Positions 25,653 to 34,111 of a DNA stretch of 64,000 bases are shown in pieces; position 1 is the first letter of the stretch, and every line of letters starts with the position of its first letter. The position numbers were made by a program, and so were the translations under genes. The stretch spans positions 372,001 to 436,000 of the forward strand of contig NZ_CADCWQ010000002.1 in assembly GCF_902806455.1 (NCBI RefSeq), written 5' to 3'. Origin of the DNA: Virgibacillus doumboii (GTDB lineage Bacteria > Bacillota > Bacilli > Bacillales > Amphibacillaceae). The notes beneath the pieces were generated by a model. It was given only the letters and a program-made list of their open reading frames with translations, did not search any database and was not told the origin of the DNA.

Positions 25653-27116
25653 ATGGAACAATTAAAACTGGAGTTAACGAACATCGAAGTGTCATTTTTG
25701 GATAAATTGGTACTGGATATTCCGAAATTATCGGTTTATCAATTTGACCGGATTGGGCTTGTTGGAAAAAATGGATCAGGGAAAAGCACGTTGTTGAAAC
25801 TGATGAATGGAGATATTAATCCAAATAAAGGCAATATTCATTGTCTCACTGATATTGGTTATTTTGAACAGACATCATCACCTGTCGATGGTGAGATGGA
25901 TTATGAACTGCTTGGAAAATTAGCTGTTCCCAATATGGATATTGGAAAGCTGAGCGGCGGAGAGCAAACACGAAAAAAGATGGCACAATTATTTTCAACG
26001 TATTATGAATTGATGCTGATTGATGAACCTACCACACATTTGGACAGCACTGGAACAGATTTTCTAATCGACCAGTTGAAGTATTATTATGGTGCCTTCC
26101 TATTGGTGAGTCATGACCGCTACTTGTTGGATCAGCTGGTGACAAAAATCTGGGAAATTAAAGATGGGAAGATTACCGAGTACACAGGGAATTATTCGGA
26201 TTATGAAGAGCAGAAGGAATTGGAAACAAGACAGCAGCAGGAACAGCATGAGTTATACGTAAAAGAGAAAAACAGGCTGTTAAAAGCTGCTGATGAGAAG
26301 ATGGAAAAAGCGAAAAAGGTGACCCAGACAAACAAAAATTTATCCAAAAAAGATATAAAGGCAAAAGCCAACAAAATGTTTATGACAAAATCAAAAGGAA
26401 CCAGCCAAAAGTCGGTACAGCGTGCAGCGAAGGCCATTGAGCAGCGGGTAGAACAACTTGATGCGGTGGAAGCACCTGAAGAGGAAAAACTGCTTTATTT
26501 TCATCAGTCCGAGGCACTGCAACTGCATAATAAGCTTCCGGTTATGGCAGACCGGCTGACATTGTATGCTGGTGATAAACTTCTTTTACAGGAGGCAAGT
26601 TTTCAATTCCCGTTGGGGGCAACCATTGCAATTACAGGGGAGAATGGGTCCGGAAAGACGACGCTTCTCGAGCATATAGTAAATCATGGAGAATGTATTG
26701 AGTTGTCTCCCAAAGTCGCTTTTGGAGTATATGAACAAATGGAATTTCAATTTAATAAGGCAGAAACAGTCCTTTCGTATATGAAAAACAGGAGTGATCA
26801 TAATGAGGGAAGGATTCGGGCTGTTCTTAATTCCATGAACTTTACCGGTAATGACATTAAAAAAGATGTACGTGAATTAAGCGGCGGTGAAGCGATTCGC
26901 CTTGTGCTGTGTCAGCTTTTTCTGGGAAGATACAACGTGCTTATTCTGGATGAACCGACGAATTTTCTGGATGTCGATTGCATCGTAGCTTTGGAGAAGT
27001 TCTTGAAAGCTTATCAGGGAACGGTACTTCTGGTTTCACATGATCGGCGGTTTGTCGAACGGGTGGCTGATTATAAATATGTGATTGAAGAGCAGCGGTT
27101 GAAATTGAAAGATTAA
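25653..27116 (+). CDS. ABC-F ribosome-protection protein (Msr/Vga/VmlR type)
   Basis: The 487-residue protein has two ABC ATPase domains and no membrane domain. Domain 1 has GLVGKNGSGKSTLLKL (Walker A), KLSGGEQTRKKMA (signature) and LMLIDEPTTHLD. Domain 2 has ITGENGSGKTTLLEH, ELSGGEAIRLVL and VLILDEPTNFLD. The charged linker between them (about 190-300) is the P-site-reaching region of ABC-F proteins that displace antibiotics from the ribosome. Its length is close to Msr and Vga proteins. The macrolide-type leader suggests macrolide-class protection, though VmlR-like lincosamide/pleuromutilin specificity is possible. ATG 25653 has SD GGAGGG at 7 bp. Confidence 0.85.
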   Translation: MEQLKLELTNIEVSFLDKLVLDIPKLSVYQFDRIGLVGKNGSGKSTLLKLMNGDINPNKGNIHCLTDIGYFEQTSSPVDGEMDYELLGKLAVPNMDIGKLSGGEQTRKKMAQLFSTYYELMLIDEPTTHLDSTGTDFLIDQLKYYYGAFLLVSHDRYLLDQLVTKIWEIKDGKITEYTGNYSDYEEQKELETRQQQEQHELYVKEKNRLLKAADEKMEKAKKVTQTNKNLSKKDIKAKANKMFMTKSKGTSQKSVQRAAKAIEQRVEQLDAVEAPEEEKLLYFHQSEALQLHNKLPVMADRLTLYAGDKLLLQEASFQFPLGATIAITGENGSGKTTLLEHIVNHGECIELSPKVAFGVYEQMEFQFNKAETVLSYMKNRSDHNEGRIRAVLNSMNFTGNDIKKDVRELSGGEAIRLVLCQLFLGRYNVLILDEPTNFLDVDCIVALEKFLKAYQGTVLLVSHDRRFVERVADYKYVIEEQRLKLKD

Positions 27117-27140
27117 GGGGTAATACCAGAGGGTGTTTTA

Positions 27141-27190
27141 TAAAAATAGCCGGGAAAAGATATTTCTGTCTACTATCATTCCCGGCTATT
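27141..27190 (-). terminator. Terminator overlapping the toxin stop
   Basis: AATAGCCGGGAA / TTCCCGGCTATT is a perfect 12-bp stem with a 22-base loop. On the reverse strand it is followed by TTTATAAAA. It includes the toxin stop codon and separates it from the converging ABC-F gene. Confidence 0.75.
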
Positions 27191-27461
27191 GATTTTGTCC
27201 GGAGTGTTTAAAGTACTCTATATTACAGGTTTTCCTGTCTTCTGAAAATGAATAGTAAACTGTATACTTGTCGATAATTACTTTGTAACTGCTTTTCCAG
27301 ATTGGATCGTTTACTTTTAGGCTTGTACCTAGTAGAGAAATTTTTTCCTGAATCCTAATTGTTAAAGTTTTCTTATATTCTTTTGTCTCTGCAGTAGTGA
27401 AATATTGACTTTGAATATTATTGAATCCTTCTAAAGCCTGATTGGTCCATTTTATTTCCAA
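27186..27461 (-). CDS. RelE/ParE-family toxin
   Basis: The 91-residue protein begins MEIKWTNQALEGFNNIQSQY, continues with IRIQEKISLLG, and has SYKVIIDKYTVYYSFSED near the end, the typical layout of the RelE/ParE toxin fold. It starts at TTG 27461, immediately after the antitoxin TAA, so the two are translationally coupled. Whether it cuts ribosome-bound mRNA (RelE) or poisons gyrase (ParE) cannot be told from sequence. Confidence 0.75.
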   Translation of the reverse strand: MEIKWTNQALEGFNNIQSQYFTTAETKEYKKTLTIRIQEKISLLGTSLKVNDPIWKSSYKVIIDKYTVYYSFSEDRKTCNIEYFKHSGQNQ

Positions 27462-27713
27462 TTATAGATCACCTTGATCAATCATTTTTAAAACGTCATC
27501 GGTTGAGTATACATTTCCGCTCGATATGTCTTTTTTTGCCTGTCTCAATTTACCTTCCAGTTCGGGGGCGGATTCAATATCTTCTTGTATTGTAGTCTCA
27601 GGTTCCTCAATTACAGCAAGGTGATATCTCTTACCATCTATTTCATAAACAGACTCTTCATCGTGGATAATGTTTTTCATAATTTCAGCTGCATTTCCTT
27701 TTAGCTTCTTCAT
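27462..27713 (-). CDS. Antitoxin of the RelE/ParE-type pair
   Basis: The 83-residue protein is upstream of and adjacent to the toxin, the usual order. The N-terminal half (AAEIMKNIIHDEESVYEIDG) could form the DNA-binding part, and the acidic helical C-terminal half (APELEGKLRQAKKDISSG) could wrap the toxin. ATG 27713 has GGAGGTAATGGTGGC before it. The assignment relies mainly on position and size. Confidence 0.7.
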   Translation of the reverse strand: MKKLKGNAAEIMKNIIHDEESVYEIDGKRYHLAVIEEPETTIQEDIESAPELEGKLRQAKKDISSGNVYSTDDVLKMIDQGDL

Positions 27714-27869
27714 GCCACCATTACCTCCATTTCAGCCATTACTTTATCTTATTATATGATATTTATAGGAGTCAGGAAAGTATTATTGAGTACTGACTCA
27801 ATTTTAAACGGGACGAATGATTGTAAGTATTTATAAAGCCGCAATCCAATCAGGAAAGCAGCCTTAATC

Positions 27870-28883
27870 CTACACAATGAAATAAACGATAACCGACAGG
27901 CATACAGACGTAATTCCCATCGCCATTAGTGGTTTCATTGCCTTTGTCCGTAAATCACGAAGACTGACATTAAGTCCGAGACCCACCATTGCGGCGGTCA
28001 GCAGCCAGTTTGTGATACCGAAGACGGCATTCATGACTCCATCAGAAACTGGAATCGAATGGCCAAACACATAACTTCCTAATAAACTCAGAATGATAAA
28101 TCCGATCAGAAACCATGGGAATTCGATTTTTGTTTCGACCTGTTCCGAGTTTTTATTTCTCCGCTTCATAATATAGATTAAAATAAAGCACAACGGAATA
28201 AGCAAAAATACACGCCCCAGTTTTGCCAACAGAGCAATTGCCAGTGCATTTTCCCCGCCGGGTGCTGCAGCGAGTGCAACATGGGCGACTTCATGCAGGC
28301 TGGATCCCGCCCACGTACCGTATTCAACGGAAGTCATTGGCAGGAACGGTCGTAAAATCGTATAGCCAATCGCAAAAACCGTACCAACAAGAGCAATAAT
28401 GCCGACTCCAATCGCGGTGTCTTCATCCTTTGATTTTACAATCGGTGCCACTGCTGCAATTGCCGCAGCTCCGCAAACGCCGGTCCCGACACCTAATAAC
28501 AGCGAAATGGTTTTATTCGCCTTAAATACTTTTGCCAGCCAGACTGTCAGAAGAATGGCAAACAGAATAACGCCTGCATCACGGGCAAGCAAGCCTAATC
28601 CATCATTTAAAATAACATCGATATTTAATTTTAATCCGTATAAAATAATAGCCGTCCGCAGTAAACGTTTTGATGAAAAGCCAATTCCTGCCCGTATTGC
28701 TTCCGGGTACCCAAAAAATTGCCGGTAAATGATTGCGATTATAATGGCACATGCCAATTGGCCGACATGATCAAACCCGGGTACCATCGCAAGTAAATAA
28801 CCCAATAATGCAATAAAAAAGGTAAATGCAACTCCAACAATCCAGTTTACTGTTGCTGAACGGTTTTTAATGATATGTGACAT
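27870..28883 (-). CDS. YeiH-family putative sulfate exporter
   Basis: The protein of about 337 residues has about ten membrane helices and belongs to PF03601 (YeiH/YadS, annotated as conserved hypothetical sulfate exporter). Landmarks are YGLKLNIDVILNDG, LLLGVGTGVCGAAAIAAVAP, YGTWAGSSLHEVAHVALAA and GLGLNVSLRDLR. The actual substrate is not established. ATG 28883 lies 8 bp after GGGAGG. It is divergent from a LysR regulator with a LysR-type operator between them. Confidence 0.85.
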   Translation of the reverse strand: MSHIIKNRSATVNWIVGVAFTFFIALLGYLLAMVPGFDHVGQLACAIIIAIIYRQFFGYPEAIRAGIGFSSKRLLRTAIILYGLKLNIDVILNDGLGLLARDAGVILFAILLTVWLAKVFKANKTISLLLGVGTGVCGAAAIAAVAPIVKSKDEDTAIGVGIIALVGTVFAIGYTILRPFLPMTSVEYGTWAGSSLHEVAHVALAAAPGGENALAIALLAKLGRVFLLIPLCFILIYIMKRRNKNSEQVETKIEFPWFLIGFIILSLLGSYVFGHSIPVSDGVMNAVFGITNWLLTAAMVGLGLNVSLRDLRTKAMKPLMAMGITSVCLSVIVYFIV

Positions 28884-28946
28884 CACGTAAACCTCCCTAT
28901 AATTAGATTAAGGGATAGATTGCTATAAGAGAAATAAATCATTATT

Positions 28947-28967
28947 ATAGTAATCATAAGTAACTAT
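28947..28967. promoter_or_regulatory. LysR-type operator between yeiH-like and lysR-like genes
   Basis: ATAGT-N11-ACTAT is an interrupted inverted repeat that fits the T-N11-A rule for LysR-type regulators. It lies in the 100-bp divergent interval, 20 bp before the LysR start, and could serve both promoters. Confidence 0.6.
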
Positions 28968-28986
28968 TATAATAGGGGTGTTTTGA

Positions 28987-29880
28987 ATGGATCAGCATCT
29001 GCAAGTATTCGTATCTGTTGCAGAGAATAAGAACTTCTCGAGGGCAGCTGAAGATTTACATATGACACAGCCAGCCGTAAGCCAATATATTCGTACATTT
29101 GAAGAAAGCATTGGCACAAGGCTCTTGGAACGTACCAATAAATATGTCCGTTTAAATAAAGCCGGCGACATTGTTTACCATCATGCAAAAGAAATTCTTG
29201 GGCTTTATACAACGATGCAGAACCTTGTCGATGATTTAACTAACAAGGCTGGCGGACCACTTTCGATTGGAGCCAGTTATACATTTGGCGAGTATGTTCT
29301 CCCACGTATTATTGCAGGTTTAGAGGAAACTTATCCGGATATTAAGCCCACAGTTACGATTGGAAATACAGCCGATATTGCCGACTTGGTTTCCAAACAC
29401 CAACTGGATATCGGCATTGTTGAGGGACATTTAAAAGAACAACAGTTGACTATTGAAAAATTTGCCAACGATGACATGTTTGTAGTCGCCTCCCCTGAAT
29501 ATCCTTTGGTAAAAGGGAAGGAAAATGTCGAAATTCAGCAGCTGGAGAAAGAAAAATGGATTGTTCGTGAAGTCGGATCCGGTACGAGGGAAGCAACAGA
29601 TACAATGTTTCAGCGTTTCGACATTTCCCCTTCCAGAAAAATGACCTTCAGCAGTACACAACCAATCAAGGAGTCAGTGGAAGCAGGATTAGGGATTACG
29701 TTGTTATCGCAGTGGGCTATACAAAAAGAGCTGCGCAATGGGGATTTAAAAATGCTTAATATAGAAGGATTTCCATTTTCGAGAGAATTTTTCTTTATAA
29801 CAAAATCACCTTTCAGGACCATGGCTCTGGAGGTTTTTATAGATATGCTGAGGAATAGGTCGCTGACCAGTTTATTTTAA
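28987..29880 (+). CDS. LysR-family transcriptional regulator
   Basis: The 297-residue protein starts with the LysR helix-turn-helix (LQVFVSVAENKNFSRAAEDL, QPAVSQYIRTFEESIGTRLLER) and continues with a periplasmic-binding-fold effector domain (GPLSIGASYTFGEYVLPRII, then LDIGIVEGHL and VREVGSGTREATD). The effector domain resembles those of CysL/YeiE-type sulfur or anion responders. It probably controls the divergent YeiH exporter. ATG 28987 has SD AGGGGTG. Confidence 0.9.
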   Translation: MDQHLQVFVSVAENKNFSRAAEDLHMTQPAVSQYIRTFEESIGTRLLERTNKYVRLNKAGDIVYHHAKEILGLYTTMQNLVDDLTNKAGGPLSIGASYTFGEYVLPRIIAGLEETYPDIKPTVTIGNTADIADLVSKHQLDIGIVEGHLKEQQLTIEKFANDDMFVVASPEYPLVKGKENVEIQQLEKEKWIVREVGSGTREATDTMFQRFDISPSRKMTFSSTQPIKESVEAGLGITLLSQWAIQKELRNGDLKMLNIEGFPFSREFFFITKSPFRTMALEVFIDMLRNRSLTSLF

Positions 29881-29891
29881 ATTAAAAAACA

Positions 29892-29921
29892 CTGACATTA
29901 ATTTTTACAACTCTCTATAAT
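29892..29921 (+). promoter_or_regulatory. Candidate sigma-A promoter of the RibD-like gene
   Basis: CTGACA, an 18-bp spacer and TATAAT lie 33 bp upstream of the start codon at 29954. Confidence 0.55.
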
Positions 29922-29953
29922 GATAAGCAAATATACATAAGAGGTGATGAGGA

Positions 29954-30634
29954 ATGATAAACAGGCCAAAGGTAATTATGAACGTTTTTTCGTCGATGGA
30001 CGGCAGAATCACAACCGCACCTAATCGTAATGTGACCGAGTGGACGGCAAAAGGACTGGACGGCGGTGCAAATGATATTACACACCAACTATATGATGAA
30101 TTAAATTGTGATGCGTTACTCTCGGGAAGTGAAACCCTTATTGTTTATGGAAATGATTGGGTTGACTTGCAGGAGCCAATCTATCAACCGAAAAAATCAA
30201 AGGCGTATATCGTTTTTGACGGCAGAGGACGAATTAATTGGGCTCAAACCGAGGGACTTATCGTTGTAACGAGAGAGGATGTAAATCCAACATATATTAA
30301 GCAGCTGGAAGATAAGGATATCACCTATTTCAAAGCGGGAAATGGTGAACATATTGATTTACATGAAGCATTAAACAAATTGTATCAGTCTGGATTCCGA
30401 AAAATTGGACTAAGTGGAGGAGGTTCTATTAATGGAGCCTTACTTAGAGCGGGTTTAATTGATGAAATAAGTTTGGTCGTTGCCCCGCTTGCTATCGGCG
30501 GAACAAATACTCCTACAATACTAGATTGTGAGGATTTGGAGTCAATTGAGAATGCTGCTTCACTGGAACTCATTGATACGAAACCTGTTGGAGACCAAGG
30601 AGCGGTTTGGATGCATTATCGGGTTCGAAACTGA
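29954..30634 (+). CDS. Dihydrofolate reductase-like protein (RibD C-terminal domain)
   Basis: The 226-residue protein is a stand-alone RibD_C/DHFR-fold reductase: PKVIMNVFSSMDGRITTAPN at the start, CDALLSGSETL near residue 52, the NADPH-binding IGLSGGGSINGALLRAGL near 153 and ISLVVAPLAIGG near 175. RibD_C enzymes reduce the ribosylamino-pyrimidine in riboflavin synthesis, but lone copies outside rib operons have uncertain substrates. SD GAGGTGATGAGG precedes ATG 29954. Confidence 0.82.
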   Translation: MINRPKVIMNVFSSMDGRITTAPNRNVTEWTAKGLDGGANDITHQLYDELNCDALLSGSETLIVYGNDWVDLQEPIYQPKKSKAYIVFDGRGRINWAQTEGLIVVTREDVNPTYIKQLEDKDITYFKAGNGEHIDLHEALNKLYQSGFRKIGLSGGGSINGALLRAGLIDEISLVVAPLAIGGTNTPTILDCEDLESIENAASLELIDTKPVGDQGAVWMHYRVRN

Positions 30635-30738
30635 TATTTTTATTGGTTAATTGTTTCAGAAAATTATGATTCCATACAGCAAAATTATGTTAATATGAAA
30701 CTAGCGTTTTTAAAATATTTTCCTTGGGAGTGTCGTTT

Positions 30739-31332
30739 ATGACCAAAATCGGATTTGTTCGTCATGGGGTAACACATTGGAATAAAGAAGGAAGAGCACA
30801 GGGGAGTTCTGATATACCATTGAATGAAGAAGGACTGAGCCAGGCTCGCTTACTTGCTGATCGAATGAAGACCGGTGAATGGGATGTTGTGTATTCCAGT
30901 GACCTTTTGAGGGCAAAGCAAACGGCAGAGATTTTAACTGAAAAAATCGGTGCCCAGTTACATTTGGATCCGAGACTCCGTGAACGAAGCGGCGGACTTA
31001 TAGAGGGGACGACAGAGGAGGAAAGGGTTCAAAAGTGGGGACCCAACTGGCGTGAACTGGATATGGAATTCGAAACGAGTGAACGCATTATTTCCAGAGG
31101 GATTTCGTTTATGGAAGAAATCAATAAAAAACATGTCGGTGAGAATGTATTGATTGTCAGTCATGGTGCATTCATTAAATACCTATTAAACGAACTTATG
31201 CCTGAATCGGGTATGGAAGAATCCCTGAATAATACCTCGTTAACTTGCCTTGTAAAGCGTGAGGACGGGTGGGATTGTAATTTGCATAATTGTACAGAGC
31301 ATTTGGAAAAGCGTGATTCGTTAAAAATGTAA
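30739..31332 (+). CDS. Histidine phosphatase-family protein
   Basis: The 197-residue protein has the RHG motif in IGFVRHGVTHWNKEGRAQG (catalytic His near residue 8), VVYSSDLLRAKQTAEIL, and the second His in VLIVSHGAFIKYLL. It belongs to the phosphoglycerate-mutase-like phosphatases, whose substrates are diverse. ATG 30739 is used because the upstream TTG overlaps the SD GGGAG. It opens a same-strand run of small enzyme genes that continues to 37.3 kb. Confidence 0.85.
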   Translation: MTKIGFVRHGVTHWNKEGRAQGSSDIPLNEEGLSQARLLADRMKTGEWDVVYSSDLLRAKQTAEILTEKIGAQLHLDPRLRERSGGLIEGTTEEERVQKWGPNWRELDMEFETSERIISRGISFMEEINKKHVGENVLIVSHGAFIKYLLNELMPESGMEESLNNTSLTCLVKREDGWDCNLHNCTEHLEKRDSLKM

Positions 31333-31352
31333 TCTACCAGGGAGTGACGTGT

Positions 31353-31775
31353 TTGAAAAGAGTGGATGTCGTATATGTTCTTTTGTTTGACAAAAGTAAT
31401 GAAAGTATCTTGATGGTGAAAAACAAAGGCGAAGCTAATTCATACTACACACTTCCCGGTGGTGCGGTAGAGCATGGTGAGACACTTGAACAAGCAGCCA
31501 TTCGTGAAGTTAAAGAGGAAACCGGATTGGATGTGGAGGTAAACGGCATTCTGTCAGTGTGTGAGGCATTCTTTGAAAAGAGGGGACATCAAGCAGTTTT
31601 CTTTAACTTCGTTGGAAAAATTACTGGCGGAGAAATTAAAATCACTTATCCTGAGGAAATTGAAGAAGTTACGTGGATGGAATCAGGTCTGGCAGAAAAC
31701 TACATCCAAATACCAGACGAATTAAAAGCTTCAGTTAATGAAAAGTACTTGGCACCTTATATACTAAGGAAGTGA
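31353..31775 (+). CDS. NUDIX hydrolase
   Basis: The protein of about 140 residues has the complete Nudix box GGAVEHGETLEQAAIREVKE followed by ETG, so it should hydrolyse a nucleoside diphosphate linked to another group; the substrate is unknown. TTG 31353 lies 7 bp after GGGAG and only 20 bp after the phosphatase stop. Confidence 0.87.
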   Translation: MKRVDVVYVLLFDKSNESILMVKNKGEANSYYTLPGGAVEHGETLEQAAIREVKEETGLDVEVNGILSVCEAFFEKRGHQAVFFNFVGKITGGEIKITYPEEIEEVTWMESGLAENYIQIPDELKASVNEKYLAPYILRK

Positions 31776-31781
31776 AATACT

Positions 31782-31853
31782 TTGCAATCGAAATTAGATG
31801 ATCTAATAACATTTCCAGAAAAGAAGCACTATAACAACATAGGAGAGATCTAA
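31782..31853 (+). CDS. Possible 23-residue micro-ORF coupled to the S41 gene
   Basis: TTG 31782 follows AGGAAGTG by about 8 bp and opens 23 codons (LQSKLDDLITFPEKKHYNNI and three more). Its TAA overlaps the next ATG as TAATG, a classic coupling arrangement. It may be a regulatory or leader ORF, or the relic of a deleted gene. No family is recognised. Confidence 0.35.
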   Translation: MQSKLDDLITFPEKKHYNNIGEI

Positions 31854-33124
31854 TGTACTTAGAGATTTTTAATGAAATTGTCAGCATCCTTCACAATGAT
31901 TACTCGGGATGTATGGATAAAAAGGGTCAGGATAATCCTGAATTTTTTCGAAATAAGATAATTTTAGAACAAGATAACATGACTGATGAAAAGTTCACGG
32001 AAATAGTACAGGACTATTTGTTGGACTTTAAGGACTTGCATATGACCTTTAGAAATGCTGCACAATCAGAAAAGCCTGTACAAGATGTTGGATTTTCAGT
32101 TAGAAGGTATGAGGATCTGCTTTATGTCGTATCCGCCGAAAAGGAAACCAAAGTAAAACCGGGGTTTTCGATTTCAGAGCTTGATGGAAAAGGAATTTCC
32201 GAACTAGCAGGAGTACATAAAAGAAGATTGATGGAAACAAAGGCAGAAAGGGAGAATTGGAGTGGAATCCTGCCGCTTTATCAAAATGCCCTTGTAAAAG
32301 ATGAGTCCGGTAATACGTTTAACCTTCCACTAAGTAAATACGATAAAGAAGCGTTTATCCCGGAATATTCTATCCGGAAAATATCTGAGAGTTTATTGTA
32401 TATGAAACTGACAGATTTTATGAATCATGCAGAAATATCCAGCCTGATAAAGGATAACGACGATTTGTTGTCTTCCCGAGAGAATTTAATTATTGATGTG
32501 CGTGTTAACAAGGGCGGAAGTGATCTGGCGTATTTTGAACTGCTGCCTTATTTGTTTGAAGGCGACGAAATAGATCTGACAAGCTTTGATGAAGGAGTAA
32601 TGCTCACAAACTGTACAGACCGGAATGTAGACCTTCGACGAGAGATGCTGCATGGTGTTTTATCCTCTGTAGACGACGAAACGTCCCGTAATCAAATAGA
32701 ATCTTTAATAAATGAAATGGAGAAACATAGAGGTAAAGGCTTTGTTGACATTGATTTTGGAAAGTCAGGTGAGGATTTCCTGTTAAAAACAAAATCCGGT
32801 CCCGAAAAGGTGATCCTGCTGACCGATGTATACTGCGGGAGTTCGGGGGACTCTTTTGTGGAAGTATGTAAAAACTCGTCCAAGGTTACTGTAATCGGCA
32901 GACCAACATTAGGATTAAATGATTATTCCAATCTTGCAATAATGCGTTGGAGGGACACGTTCGAACTTTGGTATCCGACATCTAAACTTTCCATCGTTGA
33001 TGAAGGAAAAGGAATGAGCGGCGTTGGGATTCAGCCGGATATGTACATTCCATGGACGCCCGAGCATATCGAAATTGATTTGGATTACAAGAGAGCATTA
33101 GATTTATTGGGGGTTACCGTATGA
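31853..33124 (+). CDS. S41-family (tail-specific-like) peptidase
   Basis: The 423-residue protein is a C-terminal-processing-peptidase-like enzyme. A helical N-terminal part (about 1-75) precedes a PDZ-like or strand-rich region (about 78-130). The peptidase core has SLLYMKLTDFMNHAEISSLI, LIIDVRVNKGGSDLAYFELL and VILLTDVYCGSSGDSFVE, where the last carries the catalytic Ser. The usual Lys is not obvious (VTVIGRPTLGLNDYSN follows). No signal peptide is seen, which suggests cytoplasmic location. Confidence 0.8.
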   Translation: MYLEIFNEIVSILHNDYSGCMDKKGQDNPEFFRNKIILEQDNMTDEKFTEIVQDYLLDFKDLHMTFRNAAQSEKPVQDVGFSVRRYEDLLYVVSAEKETKVKPGFSISELDGKGISELAGVHKRRLMETKAERENWSGILPLYQNALVKDESGNTFNLPLSKYDKEAFIPEYSIRKISESLLYMKLTDFMNHAEISSLIKDNDDLLSSRENLIIDVRVNKGGSDLAYFELLPYLFEGDEIDLTSFDEGVMLTNCTDRNVDLRREMLHGVLSSVDDETSRNQIESLINEMEKHRGKGFVDIDFGKSGEDFLLKTKSGPEKVILLTDVYCGSSGDSFVEVCKNSSKVTVIGRPTLGLNDYSNLAIMRWRDTFELWYPTSKLSIVDEGKGMSGVGIQPDMYIPWTPEHIEIDLDYKRALDLLGVTV

Positions 33125-33531
33125 TTGCACCACCAAAGCATATTGTATCAGCAGCTACAATCATTCTAAATGAAAAAAATGAACTCCTATTAATAAAAGG
33201 ACCAAGAAGGGGCTGGGAAATGCCTGGCGGACAAGTGGAAGAGGGGGAATCATTGAAAGAAGCCGCAATCCGGGAAACGAAAGAAGAATGCGGTGTGGAT
33301 GTTGAAGTTACAAAATTTTGCGGCGTGTTCCAGAATGTAAAAAAGTCCATCTGCAATACCTTATTTTTGGCAAAGCCGACTGGTGGCGAGTTAACGACGA
33401 CTGAGGAAGCACTTGAGGTGGGATATTTTCCGATTGAAACCGCTCTGGAAATGGTTACGTGGAAAAATTTCAGTCACCGTATCGAATATTGCCTGAAAGA
33501 GGAACTTCAGCCGTTTTATGTGGAATTTTGA
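33121..33531 (+). CDS. NUDIX hydrolase
   Basis: The 136-residue protein has the Nudix box GGQVEEGESLKEAAIRETKE followed by ECG, after LLIKGPRRGWEMP. It overlaps the S41 gene by 4 bp (ATGA). It is the second NUDIX gene in this run and is not close enough to the first to look like a recent duplicate. Confidence 0.87.
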   Translation: MIAPPKHIVSAATIILNEKNELLLIKGPRRGWEMPGGQVEEGESLKEAAIRETKEECGVDVEVTKFCGVFQNVKKSICNTLFLAKPTGGELTTTEEALEVGYFPIETALEMVTWKNFSHRIEYCLKEELQPFYVEF

Positions 33532-33561
33532 CAGCGAAATAAGACAGGGAGAGAGAAAAAA

Positions 33562-34098
33562 GTGAAATTACTGACGGGAAGTAAAACAAGACTAACTAGA
33601 TTTAAAGAAGCAGATTTACCTGTGTTGGAACAATGGTATCAAGATGAGGAGTTCATGCGGTTGATGGATACTTCTCCTGCTTTTCCAAAAACAGTAGAAG
33701 AATTAAAAGAATGGTACGTGAAAAAACAGAAGAACAATGAATTTCTGTTTGCTGTACGAACATTGGAATCAGATGAGTTGATTGGCTTTATAGCATTGGA
33801 TGAAATTGACTGGGCAAACCGAAATTCCTGGCTGGCACTCGGGATCGGTGACAAAGCGAACTGGAATAAAGGCTATGGCCAGGAAATTCTTAGATTGGCT
33901 CTGGGATTTGCATTCAGGGAGTTAAATCTGCATCGTGTTCAATTATCCGTGTTTGAGAGCAATAAACGGGCTATTGCGGCCTATGAAAAATGTGGGTTTA
34001 AGCATGAGGGCGGACACAGGGAATACTTAATCCGTGATAGCGAGCCTGAAGACATGCTTATCTTTGGAGTTTTGCGCCGTGAATGGGAGGCGAAGTAA
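33562..34098 (+). CDS. GNAT-family N-acetyltransferase (RimJ/RimL type)
   Basis: The 178-residue acetyltransferase has RLTRFKEADLPVLEQWYQDE at the start, LIGFIALDEIDWANRNSWLA, the acetyl-CoA pyrophosphate loop GDKANWNKGYGQEILRLAL, and LHRVQLSVFESNKRAIAAYE with KCGF. It could acetylate a protein N-terminus or small amine. The start is GTG 33562 after GGGAGAG. Confidence 0.87.
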   Translation: MKLLTGSKTRLTRFKEADLPVLEQWYQDEEFMRLMDTSPAFPKTVEELKEWYVKKQKNNEFLFAVRTLESDELIGFIALDEIDWANRNSWLALGIGDKANWNKGYGQEILRLALGFAFRELNLHRVQLSVFESNKRAIAAYEKCGFKHEGGHREYLIRDSEPEDMLIFGVLRREWEAK

Positions 34099-34111
34099 GG
34101 AGGAGGATTTT

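Noticed and set aside
25493..25705. 70-codon forward frame crossing the ABC-F leader
   Set aside because: It runs through two terminator hairpins and into the ABC-F gene in another frame, without an SD.
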